64,000 nucleotides of DNA from an uncultured Bacteroidota bacterium (GTDB lineage: Bacteria > Bacteroidota > Bacteroidia > Chitinophagales > Chitinophagaceae): assembly GCA_902826165.1 (NCBI GenBank), contig CADEDV010000013.1:27557-91556 (forward strand). Direction: 5' to 3'. The position numbers and the translations under genes are program-made. Positions 8,052 to 16,061 of the stretch are shown here, piece after piece. Numbering within the stretch: position 1 is the stretch's first letter; every line of letters starts with the position of its first letter. The notes below the pieces were generated by a model. It was not told where the DNA came from. It saw only the letters and a program-made list of their open reading frames with translations, and did no database searches.

Positions 8052-9770
8052 ATGTCAAAAAAGCTACGAAGCCAGGATTGGTTTGGCAAAAAAAACAAAG
8101 ATGGGATCATTTACCGCAGCTGGATGAAGAACCAGGGCATGCCCACCGATATGTTTGATGGCAGGCCGGTGATTGGTATTTGCAATACATTCAGCGAGCT
8201 GACACCCTGCAACGCCCATTTTCGGGAACATGCAGAAATGGTAAAACGTGGCGTATTGGAAGCCGGCGGCTTTCCGGTAGAATTTCCGATCATGAGCCTG
8301 GGTGAAACTTTATTGAAACCAACTGCTATGCTTTTCCGCAACCTTGCCAGTATGGATGCGGAAGAATCCATCCGTGGCAACCCGGTTGATGGAGTGGTGT
8401 TATTGACTGGTTGCGATAAAACAACTCCTTCAACTGTAATGGGCGCAGCAAGTGTTGGCTTGCCAACAATAGTTGTACCCGGCGGGCCCATGCTGAATGG
8501 GCGATACAAAGGACAGACGATCGGCAGCGGAACACATGTGTGGAAATTTGATGAAGATATGAAGACTGGCAAGATGACGCAGGAGGAGTGTGAATTTGCA
8601 GAAAGTTGCATGAGCAGAAGTATTGGACATTGCATGACAATGGGAACAGCTTCAACGATGGCTTGCATGGTAGAATCACTTGGATTAACATTAAGTGGTG
8701 CCTCAGCCATACCTGCTGCCGACAGCCGGAAAAAACAAATGGCACAATTGAGTGGCAGAAGAATTGTGGAAATGGTAAAAGAAAATCTGACCATTGATAA
8801 AATACTGACAAGAGAAGCTTTTGAAAATGCCATCATGGTCAACGCAGCTGTTGGCGGCTCTTCCAATTTCATCATCCATCTCACTGCTATTGCCGGGAGA
8901 ATCGGTGTTGACTTAACATTAGAAGATTTTGATACCATCGGCAGCAAGATCCCATTACTGCTGAACCTGATGCCTTCTGGTAAATACCTGATGGAAGATT
9001 TTTACTATGCAGGTGGCCTGCCTGTCATATTAAATGAACTTAAAAATAAATTGCATAAAAATGTAGTGACTGTTACCAGCAAAAACCATCATGAAAATAT
9101 CAACGGTAATACAGAATGCTATAACGGTGATGTGATCGCCACGTACGAAAAACCGTTGATACCCGAAGCCGGCTGTGTTGTGGTAAAAGGAAACCTGGCA
9201 CAGAATGGTGCCGTGATAAAACCCTCAGCCGCCACACCTGCCCTGATGAAACATAAAGGCCGTGCTGTTGTGTTTGAAAGCATTGAAGATTATAATGCAA
9301 GGATTGATGACCCCGAGTTGGATATTGACGAGACCTGTGTGATGGTGCTGAAATACGTAGGCCCTGTCGGTTACCCGGGTATGCCTGAAGTGGGAAATAT
9401 GGCATTGCCGAAAAAAATACTGGAGAAAGGGATTAAAGATATGGTCCGCATCTCTGATGGAAGAATGAGTGGCACTGCGTATGGAACGGCAGTACTGCAT
9501 GTATCGCCAGAGTCTGCGATCGGCGGCAACCTTGCATTGGTACAAAACGGTGATATGGTCGAACTTGATGTTGAACAACGATTGTTACACTTGCATGTAA
9601 GTGACGAAGAGCTGGCAAAACGAAGATCAAAATGGCTGGCCCCAAAGCCTGCCGCTGAAAGAGGCTATGTAAGTTTATATATCAAACATGTAATGGGTGC
9701 TGATAAAGGTGCTGATCTTGATTTCCTGCAGGGTAGTTCCGGTAGTGTGGTAACAAGGGATTCGCATTAA
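8052..9770 (+). CDS. IlvD/Edd-family pentonate dehydratase (L-arabonate / D-xylonate dehydratase)
   Basis: The 572-residue sequence follows the L-arabinonate dehydratase branch of the IlvD/Edd family closely along its length: KLRSQDW near the start, PCN, GCDKTTPS, GTASTMA, VRISDGRMSGTAYG, and the ending GADKGADLDFLQG. Cys53, Cys121 and Cys194 sit where the [2Fe-2S] cluster ligands lie in the characterised Rhizobium enzyme. The reaction removes water from L-arabonate, D-xylonate or a related sugar acid to give the 2-keto-3-deoxy acid in the cytoplasm. No leader is present. A branched-chain amino acid role (true IlvD) is less likely because of the sequence branch and the lack of ilv or leu neighbours. 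Which pentonate is preferred cannot be read from sequence. Confidence 0.85.
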   Translation: MSKKLRSQDWFGKKNKDGIIYRSWMKNQGMPTDMFDGRPVIGICNTFSELTPCNAHFREHAEMVKRGVLEAGGFPVEFPIMSLGETLLKPTAMLFRNLASMDAEESIRGNPVDGVVLLTGCDKTTPSTVMGAASVGLPTIVVPGGPMLNGRYKGQTIGSGTHVWKFDEDMKTGKMTQEECEFAESCMSRSIGHCMTMGTASTMACMVESLGLTLSGASAIPAADSRKKQMAQLSGRRIVEMVKENLTIDKILTREAFENAIMVNAAVGGSSNFIIHLTAIAGRIGVDLTLEDFDTIGSKIPLLLNLMPSGKYLMEDFYYAGGLPVILNELKNKLHKNVVTVTSKNHHENINGNTECYNGDVIATYEKPLIPEAGCVVVKGNLAQNGAVIKPSAATPALMKHKGRAVVFESIEDYNARIDDPELDIDETCVMVLKYVGPVGYPGMPEVGNMALPKKILEKGIKDMVRISDGRMSGTAYGTAVLHVSPESAIGGNLALVQNGDMVELDVEQRLLHLHVSDEELAKRRSKWLAPKPAAERGYVSLYIKHVMGADKGADLDFLQGSSGSVVTRDSH

Positions 9771-9839
9771 GCCCCTTATCCCCAAAAGGAGGGCTCAGGT
9801 TTGAGACTCATTTAACTACTGCAAAAAACATTAGCGCAT

Positions 9840-10856
9840 ATGAAATACTATTTCCTTTTCTTTTCAATTGCGGGAGTAATGGCCTGTAATAACAAAGAAA
9901 ATAAAAACCAGGAAGAGACTTATAAAACAACCGGCAGTATTGAACGAGCTGGTGCTGCATTAGATACCATTATTGACAACAATACAAAAATTGAAATCAT
10001 CGCAGAAGGTTTCCAATGGAGTGAAGGGCCTTTATGGGTGGAATCACAAAAAATGTTGTTATTCTCCGATGTGCCCAGGGATACCGTTTATAAATGGACA
10101 GAAGAAAAAGGTAAAGAAGTTTACCTTACCCCTTCCGGCTATACTGACAGTATTCCAAGAGGTGGCGAAATGGGCTCTAATGGTTTAGCTCTTGACAAAG
10201 ATGATCATCTTGTTTTGTGTCAATGTGGGAATCGGCAAATTGCAATCATGGATGCCCCGTTTGATAAGCCGGTACCAAAATATATTGGTCTTGCCAAGCA
10301 GTATAATGGGAAAAAATTCAACAGTCCTAACGATGTAATTGTAAGCCGCCAGGGAGATATATTTTTTACGGATCCTCCATATGGATTAGAAACCCAAAGC
10401 GATGATGATCCCAAAAAAGAGATCCCCTGGAACGGGGTTTATAAAGTAAAAACAAATGGAGAAGTTATATTGCTTGTTGATAGTATTCCCCGCCCTAACG
10501 GTATTGCATTTCTTCCCGGCGAAAAACAATTGATCATTGCCTGTTCTGATCCTGCAAAACCAAATTGGTATATCTATGATGTAACTGAAGATTCTCTGGC
10601 TAATGGGAGAATTTTTTACAGCACAGCCCATGAAAGAGAAGGGTTAAAAGGGTTGCCGGATGGTTTAAAGGTGGACAGCAAAGGGATCATTTTTGCCAGC
10701 GGCCCTGGTGGTATCTGGATATTTAACAGTGAAGAAAAGTTGCTGGGCAAAATAAAGCTGGATGAAGCTGCTTCGAATGTGGCGTTGTCAGCAGATGAAA
10801 AAACTTTGTATGTAACTAATGACATGCAGGTATTACGGATTAAACTAAGAAAATAG
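9840..10856 (+). CDS. SMP-30/gluconolactonase-family lactonase, lipoprotein
   Basis: The 338-residue beta-propeller protein carries a lipoprotein leader with lipobox VMAC (Cys16). Metal-site motifs of the SMP-30/LRE family are in order: WSEGP near 60, SPNDV in the middle, and PDGLKVD towards the C-terminus. The family hydrolyses sugar lactones. Here it would open the xylono- or arabinono-lactone made by the neighbouring oxidoreductase, and the lipid anchor puts this step outside the cytoplasm. It starts 69 bases after the dehydratase and lies 4 bases before the FAH-family gene. The residues after the cysteine (NNKENKNQEE) are strongly charged, as in some Bacteroidota surface-exposed lipoproteins, but this is only suggestive. 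Confidence 0.83.
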   Translation: MKYYFLFFSIAGVMACNNKENKNQEETYKTTGSIERAGAALDTIIDNNTKIEIIAEGFQWSEGPLWVESQKMLLFSDVPRDTVYKWTEEKGKEVYLTPSGYTDSIPRGGEMGSNGLALDKDDHLVLCQCGNRQIAIMDAPFDKPVPKYIGLAKQYNGKKFNSPNDVIVSRQGDIFFTDPPYGLETQSDDDPKKEIPWNGVYKVKTNGEVILLVDSIPRPNGIAFLPGEKQLIIACSDPAKPNWYIYDVTEDSLANGRIFYSTAHEREGLKGLPDGLKVDSKGIIFASGPGGIWIFNSEEKLLGKIKLDEAASNVALSADEKTLYVTNDMQVLRIKLRK

Positions 10857-10860
10857 GAGC

Positions 10861-11697
10861 ATGAAAATTTATAAATTAAACTCCACTGTTGCCATTGACG
10901 ACAACGGACAATATTATTCTGTCCCTGTCACGGACTGGGATAGTTTTATCAACGATGATGATCTTCTTTCCAAACTGAAGGGACTTATCCGGTCTGGTAA
11001 GGCCAGTAAAGCAACCGGTATTGAAGAATCAGCAATAGTTGCCCCGGTCGGCAGCGGGCAGGAATTATGGGCCTGCGGGGTCACCTACCTCAGGAGCAAA
11101 GTGGGAAGGCAGGAAGAAAGTAAGGCAAGTGGTGGCGCCGATTTTTATGCCAAAGTATATGAAGCAGAACGACCAGAAGTATTTTTTAAAGCCACTCCCA
11201 ACCGGGTTGTTGGTCATCAGCAAAAAGTAAGGATCAGGAAAGACAGTACCTGGGATGTACCGGAACCAGAACTTACATTGCTGGTCACTTCCTCCGGGAA
11301 AATTATTGGTTACACGATAGGTAATGATATGAGCAGTCGCAGTATTGAGGGAGAAAACCCCTTGTACCTGCCACAGGCAAAAACATATGATGCCTGTGCT
11401 GCAATCGGGCCCTGTATTTATATCACAGATCGGCCTCTTGATAAAAGCACACTGATTTCAATGGTGATCAGCAGGGATAGCCAAAAAGTATTTGAGGGAA
11501 GTGTAGCATTGGAACAAATGAAAAGAACGCCGGAAGAGTTAGTGTCCTTTGTTTATCGTGCATGTTCCTTTCCGCAGGGATCTTTGATCATGACAGGTAC
11601 CGGTATTGTACCCGGCAGTGATTTCACATTAGAAAGCGGTGATGAGATCAGGATTTCCATTGAAAATATAGGAACATTAGTAAATGTTGTCGCATAA
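10861..11697 (+). CDS. FAH-superfamily 2-keto-3-deoxy-pentonate dehydratase-like protein (XylX type)
   Basis: The 278-residue cytoplasmic protein has the fumarylacetoacetate hydrolase fold. The metal-binding VPEPEL segment and the signature GNDMSSRSIEG...LYLPQAKTYDACAAIGP are both visible. The second signature is shared with the FAH-family enzymes that dehydrate 2-keto-3-deoxy-D-xylonate or -L-arabonate to 2-oxoglutarate semialdehyde (XylX in the Weimberg pathway). Placement 4 bases after a sugar lactonase and downstream of a pentonate dehydratase supports that step. A simple fumarylpyruvate or acylpyruvate hydrolase is the main alternative. No semialdehyde dehydrogenase gene is present in the window, so the last step must be encoded elsewhere. 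Confidence 0.78.
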   Translation: MKIYKLNSTVAIDDNGQYYSVPVTDWDSFINDDDLLSKLKGLIRSGKASKATGIEESAIVAPVGSGQELWACGVTYLRSKVGRQEESKASGGADFYAKVYEAERPEVFFKATPNRVVGHQQKVRIRKDSTWDVPEPELTLLVTSSGKIIGYTIGNDMSSRSIEGENPLYLPQAKTYDACAAIGPCIYITDRPLDKSTLISMVISRDSQKVFEGSVALEQMKRTPEELVSFVYRACSFPQGSLIMTGTGIVPGSDFTLESGDEIRISIENIGTLVNVVA

Positions 11698-11723
11698 GGG
11701 TTAGCAATAAAAAAATCAGCAGT

Positions 11724-12899
11724 ATGAAAAAAGGGGCAGGAAAATTATTCGTATTGATTACTATTTGCTATTGTTTTGGAGGTTGTGCAGAATTAAAGAG
11801 CATACCGAAGCCTGCAACTAACTCTTCGGTATTAAAAGATATTTATAAGGATGCTTTTCTCATGGGAACAGCCGTCAATGATGCAATCGTTTCAGGAACA
11901 GATAAGGCTTCACAGGATATTGTACTCCGGCAGTTCAATAGTATAACGCTTGAAAACTCAATGAAAGCTGCCCTGGTAAATCCAGAACCCGGCATTTTTA
12001 ATTTTGGGCCGGCAGATGCATTTGTTGCATTTGGCGAGGCCCATAACATGTTTATTGTCGGGCATACGCTGGTTTGGCACAACCAGGTACCTTCCTGGTT
12101 TTTTGTAAATGCGGGTGGAAAGCCCAATACAAAAGAAGAACAAATTGAACGTCTCCGCAGTCACATTAAGGCTGTTGCAGGCCGGTATGCAGGAAGGGTG
12201 CATGCCTGGGATGTTGTAAACGAGGTGATTGATAACGATGGCAGCTACAGGCCCACCAGTTGGGTAAATGCAGTTGGTAATGGCGATACACTGGTGAAAT
12301 ATGCGTTCAAATTTGCCAGCGAGTTTGCACCTAACACCGAATTATATTATAACGATTTCAATGCATGGCGGCCCCAAAAAAGAGATGGCATCGTTCGTAT
12401 AGTAAAGATGCTCCAAAAAGAAGGCATCCGCATTGATGGAGTAGGTATGCAGGGGCATTGGGGGCTTAATTATCCCCAAACATCTTATATTGAAGCAGCT
12501 ATTGATGCTTATGCAGCCTGCGGGGTTAAAGTAATGATTACAGAGCTGGATGTGGATGTTTTGCCTTTGACAAAAGAAGGCCAGATTATTGGCCAGGGCA
12601 TGAGCGATAAACAGTTTCAGCTGGAAGAGTTTAAAAATTATTTTGATCCTTATTCCAACAGATTACCTGACAGCTTGCAAACATTATTGGCGAAAAGATA
12701 TGAAGATATCTTTCACATCTTTTATAAACGGAAAGATAAAATCGCAAGGGTGACCTGCTGGGGCGTGCATGATGGAATGAGCTGGAAAAATGATTATCCT
12801 ATTCCCAACCGGGCGAATTATCCATTGCTTTGGGACAGGAACCGGCAACCTAAACAGGCATTAGACGCTGTACTAAAGGTTCCCGGAATAGCGAAATAA
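11724..12899 (+). CDS. GH10 endo-1,4-beta-xylanase, lipoprotein
   Basis: The 391-residue protein has a lipoprotein leader (lipobox FGGC, Cys21) and a single GH10 TIM barrel. The acid/base glutamate is in WDVVNEVID (Glu167) and the nucleophile in ITELDVDV (Glu274). The substrate-binding segments HTLVWHNQVPSW and YYNDFN are also typical. There is no carbohydrate-binding module. The enzyme cuts the xylan backbone, and lipid anchoring would hold it at the outer membrane or in the periplasm. It is the only endo-acting glycanase seen in the window, which identifies xylan as the main polymer handled by the operon. Confidence 0.95.
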   Translation: MKKGAGKLFVLITICYCFGGCAELKSIPKPATNSSVLKDIYKDAFLMGTAVNDAIVSGTDKASQDIVLRQFNSITLENSMKAALVNPEPGIFNFGPADAFVAFGEAHNMFIVGHTLVWHNQVPSWFFVNAGGKPNTKEEQIERLRSHIKAVAGRYAGRVHAWDVVNEVIDNDGSYRPTSWVNAVGNGDTLVKYAFKFASEFAPNTELYYNDFNAWRPQKRDGIVRIVKMLQKEGIRIDGVGMQGHWGLNYPQTSYIEAAIDAYAACGVKVMITELDVDVLPLTKEGQIIGQGMSDKQFQLEEFKNYFDPYSNRLPDSLQTLLAKRYEDIFHIFYKRKDKIARVTCWGVHDGMSWKNDYPIPNRANYPLLWDRNRQPKQALDAVLKVPGIAK

Positions 12900-12925
12900 T
12901 ATTATCCCTGCATAATTAATAAACC

Positions 12926-14236
12926 ATGGAGTTGCTTGTTATTTTTTTTGCTATTTGCCTGCAAATATTCTTAACCTATAAAAAGGTAAGCCCTTTTTTA
13001 TCTTTACTCGTTGTTGCCATACTGGCCGGGCTTTTTTTGGGGATGGAACCCATGCAGGTCATTAAATCCATAGAGAAAGGAGTGGGAAATACATTAGGTG
13101 GATTGGCATTGATCATTTGCCTGGGTGCGGTGCTTGGCAAAGTGCTGGAAGCAGGTGGAGCTGCCGAAAAAATTTCCTCCACGCTGCTTACCGCCTTCGG
13201 TCAAAAAAATATTCAATGGGCTGTATTACTGACAGGCTTTTTGATTGGCATTCCTTTATATTATAATGCAGGGTTTGTTATACTGGTGCCGCTGGTTTTT
13301 TCCATTGCCAGCAAGGCAAAACTTCCGGTATTATATGTTGCTATCCCCATGGCAGCTTCTTTATCAACCACCCATTGCTTCCTTCCACCCCACCCCAGCC
13401 CGGCTTTTTTGGTCAATGCATTTAATGCTGATATGGGAAAAACGCTGATCTACGGGCTCATCATAACAATCCCTGTAGTCATTATTGCCGGTCCATTCTT
13501 AGGACGCCTGTTCAAAAAAACAGAACTAACTATCAAATCATTTTTTTTATCGGCAGAAGAGAAAACAGAAAAAGAGCTACCCGCTGCATTTCCAAGCTTC
13601 CTGGTTGGCCTCTTACCAGTTCTGCTAATAACAGTGGCTGTTTTGGCAGATAATTTCCTGCCTGATCAGTTGCTAAAAAAAATATTACTTTTTATTGGTG
13701 ATCCTACCATTGCTTTATTGTTATCCGTGTTCCTCGCCATCTGGTATTTTGGACTGAGAGCTGGTAAGACAATGGAGACAACCATGAAATGGCTGAACGA
13801 TGCCATTGCAGGCATTGCCATGATCGTACTGATCATAACAGCAGGCGGCGTTTTTAAACAGGTGCTCCAGGATAGCGGAACAGACAAATACATAGCCTCA
13901 TTTAGCAGTAAATGGCAAATGCCCCCGTTGATCTTTGCCTGGGTAATTACTGCTTTATTAAGAGTTGCTATTGGCTCCGCAACAGTAGCAGGCATTACTG
14001 CGGCAGGTGTGGTAACCCCATTAGTAGCAACAGGAGTTGTATCACCCGAGCTGATGGTACTGGCGGTGGGAACAGGCAGTGTTTTTGGTTCGCATGTAAA
14101 TGATTCAGGTTTTTGGATGTTCAAGGAATTCTTCCATCTCTCTTTAAAACAAACCTTTCTTTCCTGGACAGTTATGGAAACCACTATATCAGTTTTAGGT
14201 TTACTGGGAGTATTAGTACTTGATCTGTTTATATGA
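12926..14236 (+). CDS. GntP-family gluconate/aldonate:H+ symporter
   Basis: The 436-residue inner-membrane protein has about 12 hydrophobic segments and the conserved features of the GntP family: a paired hydrophobic start with GL.LGM, the segment TTHCFLPPHPSP in the first half, and a late GSVFGSHVNDSGFWMFKE. Members import gluconate and related sugar acids with protons. As the last gene of the operon, after the lactonase and pentonate dehydratase, it is well placed to bring periplasmically made xylonate or arabonate into the cell. Glucuronate or gluconate import is possible too. The gene is followed by about 300 bases before the converging susD gene. Confidence 0.88.
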   Translation: MELLVIFFAICLQIFLTYKKVSPFLSLLVVAILAGLFLGMEPMQVIKSIEKGVGNTLGGLALIICLGAVLGKVLEAGGAAEKISSTLLTAFGQKNIQWAVLLTGFLIGIPLYYNAGFVILVPLVFSIASKAKLPVLYVAIPMAASLSTTHCFLPPHPSPAFLVNAFNADMGKTLIYGLIITIPVVIIAGPFLGRLFKKTELTIKSFFLSAEEKTEKELPAAFPSFLVGLLPVLLITVAVLADNFLPDQLLKKILLFIGDPTIALLLSVFLAIWYFGLRAGKTMETTMKWLNDAIAGIAMIVLIITAGGVFKQVLQDSGTDKYIASFSSKWQMPPLIFAWVITALLRVAIGSATVAGITAAGVVTPLVATGVVSPELMVLAVGTGSVFGSHVNDSGFWMFKEFFHLSLKQTFLSWTVMETTISVLGLLGVLVLDLFI

Positions 14237-14484
14237 TTTTCCTTTCCTGAATAAAACAAAAAAGCAGGCTGACTGGAAAGCCACCTGCGTTGGTCTCGTT
14301 GACCGTTCACATGAGAAAACTGTTTTATGTCTTACATCCGGTAAATAACAGGATGTTATTTGCTGTATTAAAAGTAGGAAGGAAGAGAATGGAAGATGAG
14401 AATGAATTACCGGGACATGAAAATTAAACTCCGTGGCAAAAACAGGTACAGTATATCCTACCGGTGTGCCGTTTATCAAAAGGT

Positions 14485-14513
14485 AAGGGGACTGCACTGC
14501 TTGCAATCCCCTT
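14485..14513. terminator. Hairpin between converging operons, probable two-way terminator
   Basis: The 315-base gap 14237-14551 holds no convincing gene. It contains a hairpin with arms AAGGGGA and TCCCCTT, one internal C.A mismatch, a further TGCA/TGCA pairing and a 5-base loop. It is followed on the + strand by GTTTTAC. It lies between the end of the hemicellulose operon and the end of the susC/susD operon, where a two-way terminator is expected. The T tracts are short on both sides, which lowers certainty. A second, weaker GCAGG/CCTGC pairing near 14262-14286 was seen but is less convincing. Confidence 0.6.
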
Positions 14514-14551
14514 GTTTTACCAATGTAACCTCTGCTAAAAAACTATCTTTA

Positions 14552-16027
14552 TTAATAACCTGTAGTTTGTTCCATCGCCGGGTTGGCCTGTAATTCCGGT
14601 TGAGGTATTGGGAATACCCATTCACGGGCATTGGAAGGAAGCGTACAGAAGCTGGTACAATTCGTAAGCCTGTTGATCAATCTTGTTGTTCTTTTCAGGT
14701 CAAGGAAACGATGACCTTCACCGACCAACTCCTTACGACGCTCCTGTTCAATCGCATTCTGCAATGCAGCTCCTGCTAATACTTCAGGAACATAGCCACT
14801 AATACGGGCAGCCCTTAATGTATTCAGATCGGCAAGCCCTGTTGCTTCATTGGCACCCCCGATTCTTGCATTAGCTTCAGCTCTTATCAAATACATTTCA
14901 CCAGTTCTGAAGGCTTTGAAATTAACAATACCATCGGGCCGGGAAAGATTGGCCTGCTTTGCATCATACTTGATCAGTACGGTTCTTGCCGTTCCTGTAT
15001 TCCTGTTCACTCCTCTTTGCAGGCTGCGGAAATAACTGGTATAACGGATGTCATTTACCTGGTCATATAGACCCAGCAGGTTTGTAGTAGGCCGGTACTC
15101 CGCCCTGTTACCAGCAGAATAGAACATCAGGCTACCCAAATCACTATCCAATGATTCAAATTTTACCGACCAGATGACTTCCGCTGTTGAAGCATCAATC
15201 CATAGATTAGGGAAATTAGCACGACTGGAAAGTGGTCTTGCATTGATTACCAGCGTTGAGTATTTCACAGCACTATCCAGTGAACTGGCAGTTAAATACA
15301 TCCTTGCTAAAACAGCGTTCACTACCATATCATCTACATAGGCACGGTCAGCAGCACCGGTTCCGCTTCCTTGTATTTGTTTATCCATATTCAGCATCAA
15401 TTGCTTCGCTGCTTTCAGATCTGCTTCAATCCTGTCGTATGATTCTTTTACAGAAAGCCGGGCTGGCTTTTGCTCCACATCAAATTTGTCAACATAAGCG
15501 ATCCCTCTTGCAGCCGAATTCCTTGTTTCTGCTTCTCCAAAATAACGCAGCAGGTCAAAATGCACCATAGCCCTTAACGCCATGGCCTGCGCCTTAATAC
15601 GGTTAACAGCTCCGGGATCAGTAGTTGCCAGTTTATCAATTCCTCTTAATGTAATATTTGCTTGCTGAATGACGCCATACATATCCAACCACATATCGGC
15701 GATACTTGCATCATCCGCCGTGAAGGTCCAGCGGGAGAAATCCTGGAAATTACCCAGCGACTCAGGACCTTCATAAAAATTATCGCTCATTACATCCGGC
15801 AATCCTACTAATGCATTAGCCCCTGCATTAAAAGTTCCGTAATAACCATCCTGTAATAATTTTGAATAGGTTCCACTCAATGCGAGTTCGTAATCCCTGA
15901 CCGTGTTAAAGAACCCGGCTCCATCCTGTGAATGAGTGGGATCAAGCTCAATAGATTTTGAACAGGAACTCAGCCAGCCAGTTGCTACTATCGCCAATAC
16001 CAGGTATATTAATTTTACTTTTTTCAT
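14552..16027 (-). CDS. SusD/RagB-family outer-membrane lipoprotein (pair 1)
   Basis: I place the start at ATG 16027 (491 residues) because the protein then begins with a clean lipoprotein leader, MKKVKLIYLVLAIVATG, and lipobox LSSC (Cys22). The longer frame from 16072 would add 15 non-leader residues and overlap susC. SusD-like features are present: the helical TPR-like N-terminal half with a YDRIEADL segment, and the C-terminal LRAARISGY ... QERRKELVGEGHRFLDLKR block. The protein binds glycans at the cell surface and forms the lid of its partner SusC. It lies 34 bases after that partner. The substrate is not evident from sequence, but the converging xylan operon suggests a hemicellulose oligosaccharide. 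Confidence 0.93.
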   Translation of the reverse strand: MKKVKLIYLVLAIVATGWLSSCSKSIELDPTHSQDGAGFFNTVRDYELALSGTYSKLLQDGYYGTFNAGANALVGLPDVMSDNFYEGPESLGNFQDFSRWTFTADDASIADMWLDMYGVIQQANITLRGIDKLATTDPGAVNRIKAQAMALRAMVHFDLLRYFGEAETRNSAARGIAYVDKFDVEQKPARLSVKESYDRIEADLKAAKQLMLNMDKQIQGSGTGAADRAYVDDMVVNAVLARMYLTASSLDSAVKYSTLVINARPLSSRANFPNLWIDASTAEVIWSVKFESLDSDLGSLMFYSAGNRAEYRPTTNLLGLYDQVNDIRYTSYFRSLQRGVNRNTGTARTVLIKYDAKQANLSRPDGIVNFKAFRTGEMYLIRAEANARIGGANEATGLADLNTLRAARISGYVPEVLAGAALQNAIEQERRKELVGEGHRFLDLKRTTRLINRLTNCTSFCTLPSNAREWVFPIPQPELQANPAMEQTTGY

Positions 16028-16061
16028 TGTACTATGTTTAATGTTATCAGGCATGTTTTCA

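Noticed and set aside
8111..8947. Open frame of 278 codons on the - strand
   Set aside because: It lies wholly inside the pentonate dehydratase gene on the other strand; its translation has no family features, and the dehydratase is supported along its full length.
8052..9770. Branched-chain amino acid ilvD
   Set aside because: The sequence follows the L-arabonate dehydratase branch, including Cys53/121/194 spacing and C-terminal GADLDFLQG, and sits in a sugar acid operon without ilv or leu genes.
13666..14310. Open frame of 214 codons on the - strand
   Set aside because: Antisense to the GntP symporter gene and rich in low-complexity residues; no motif, no leader.
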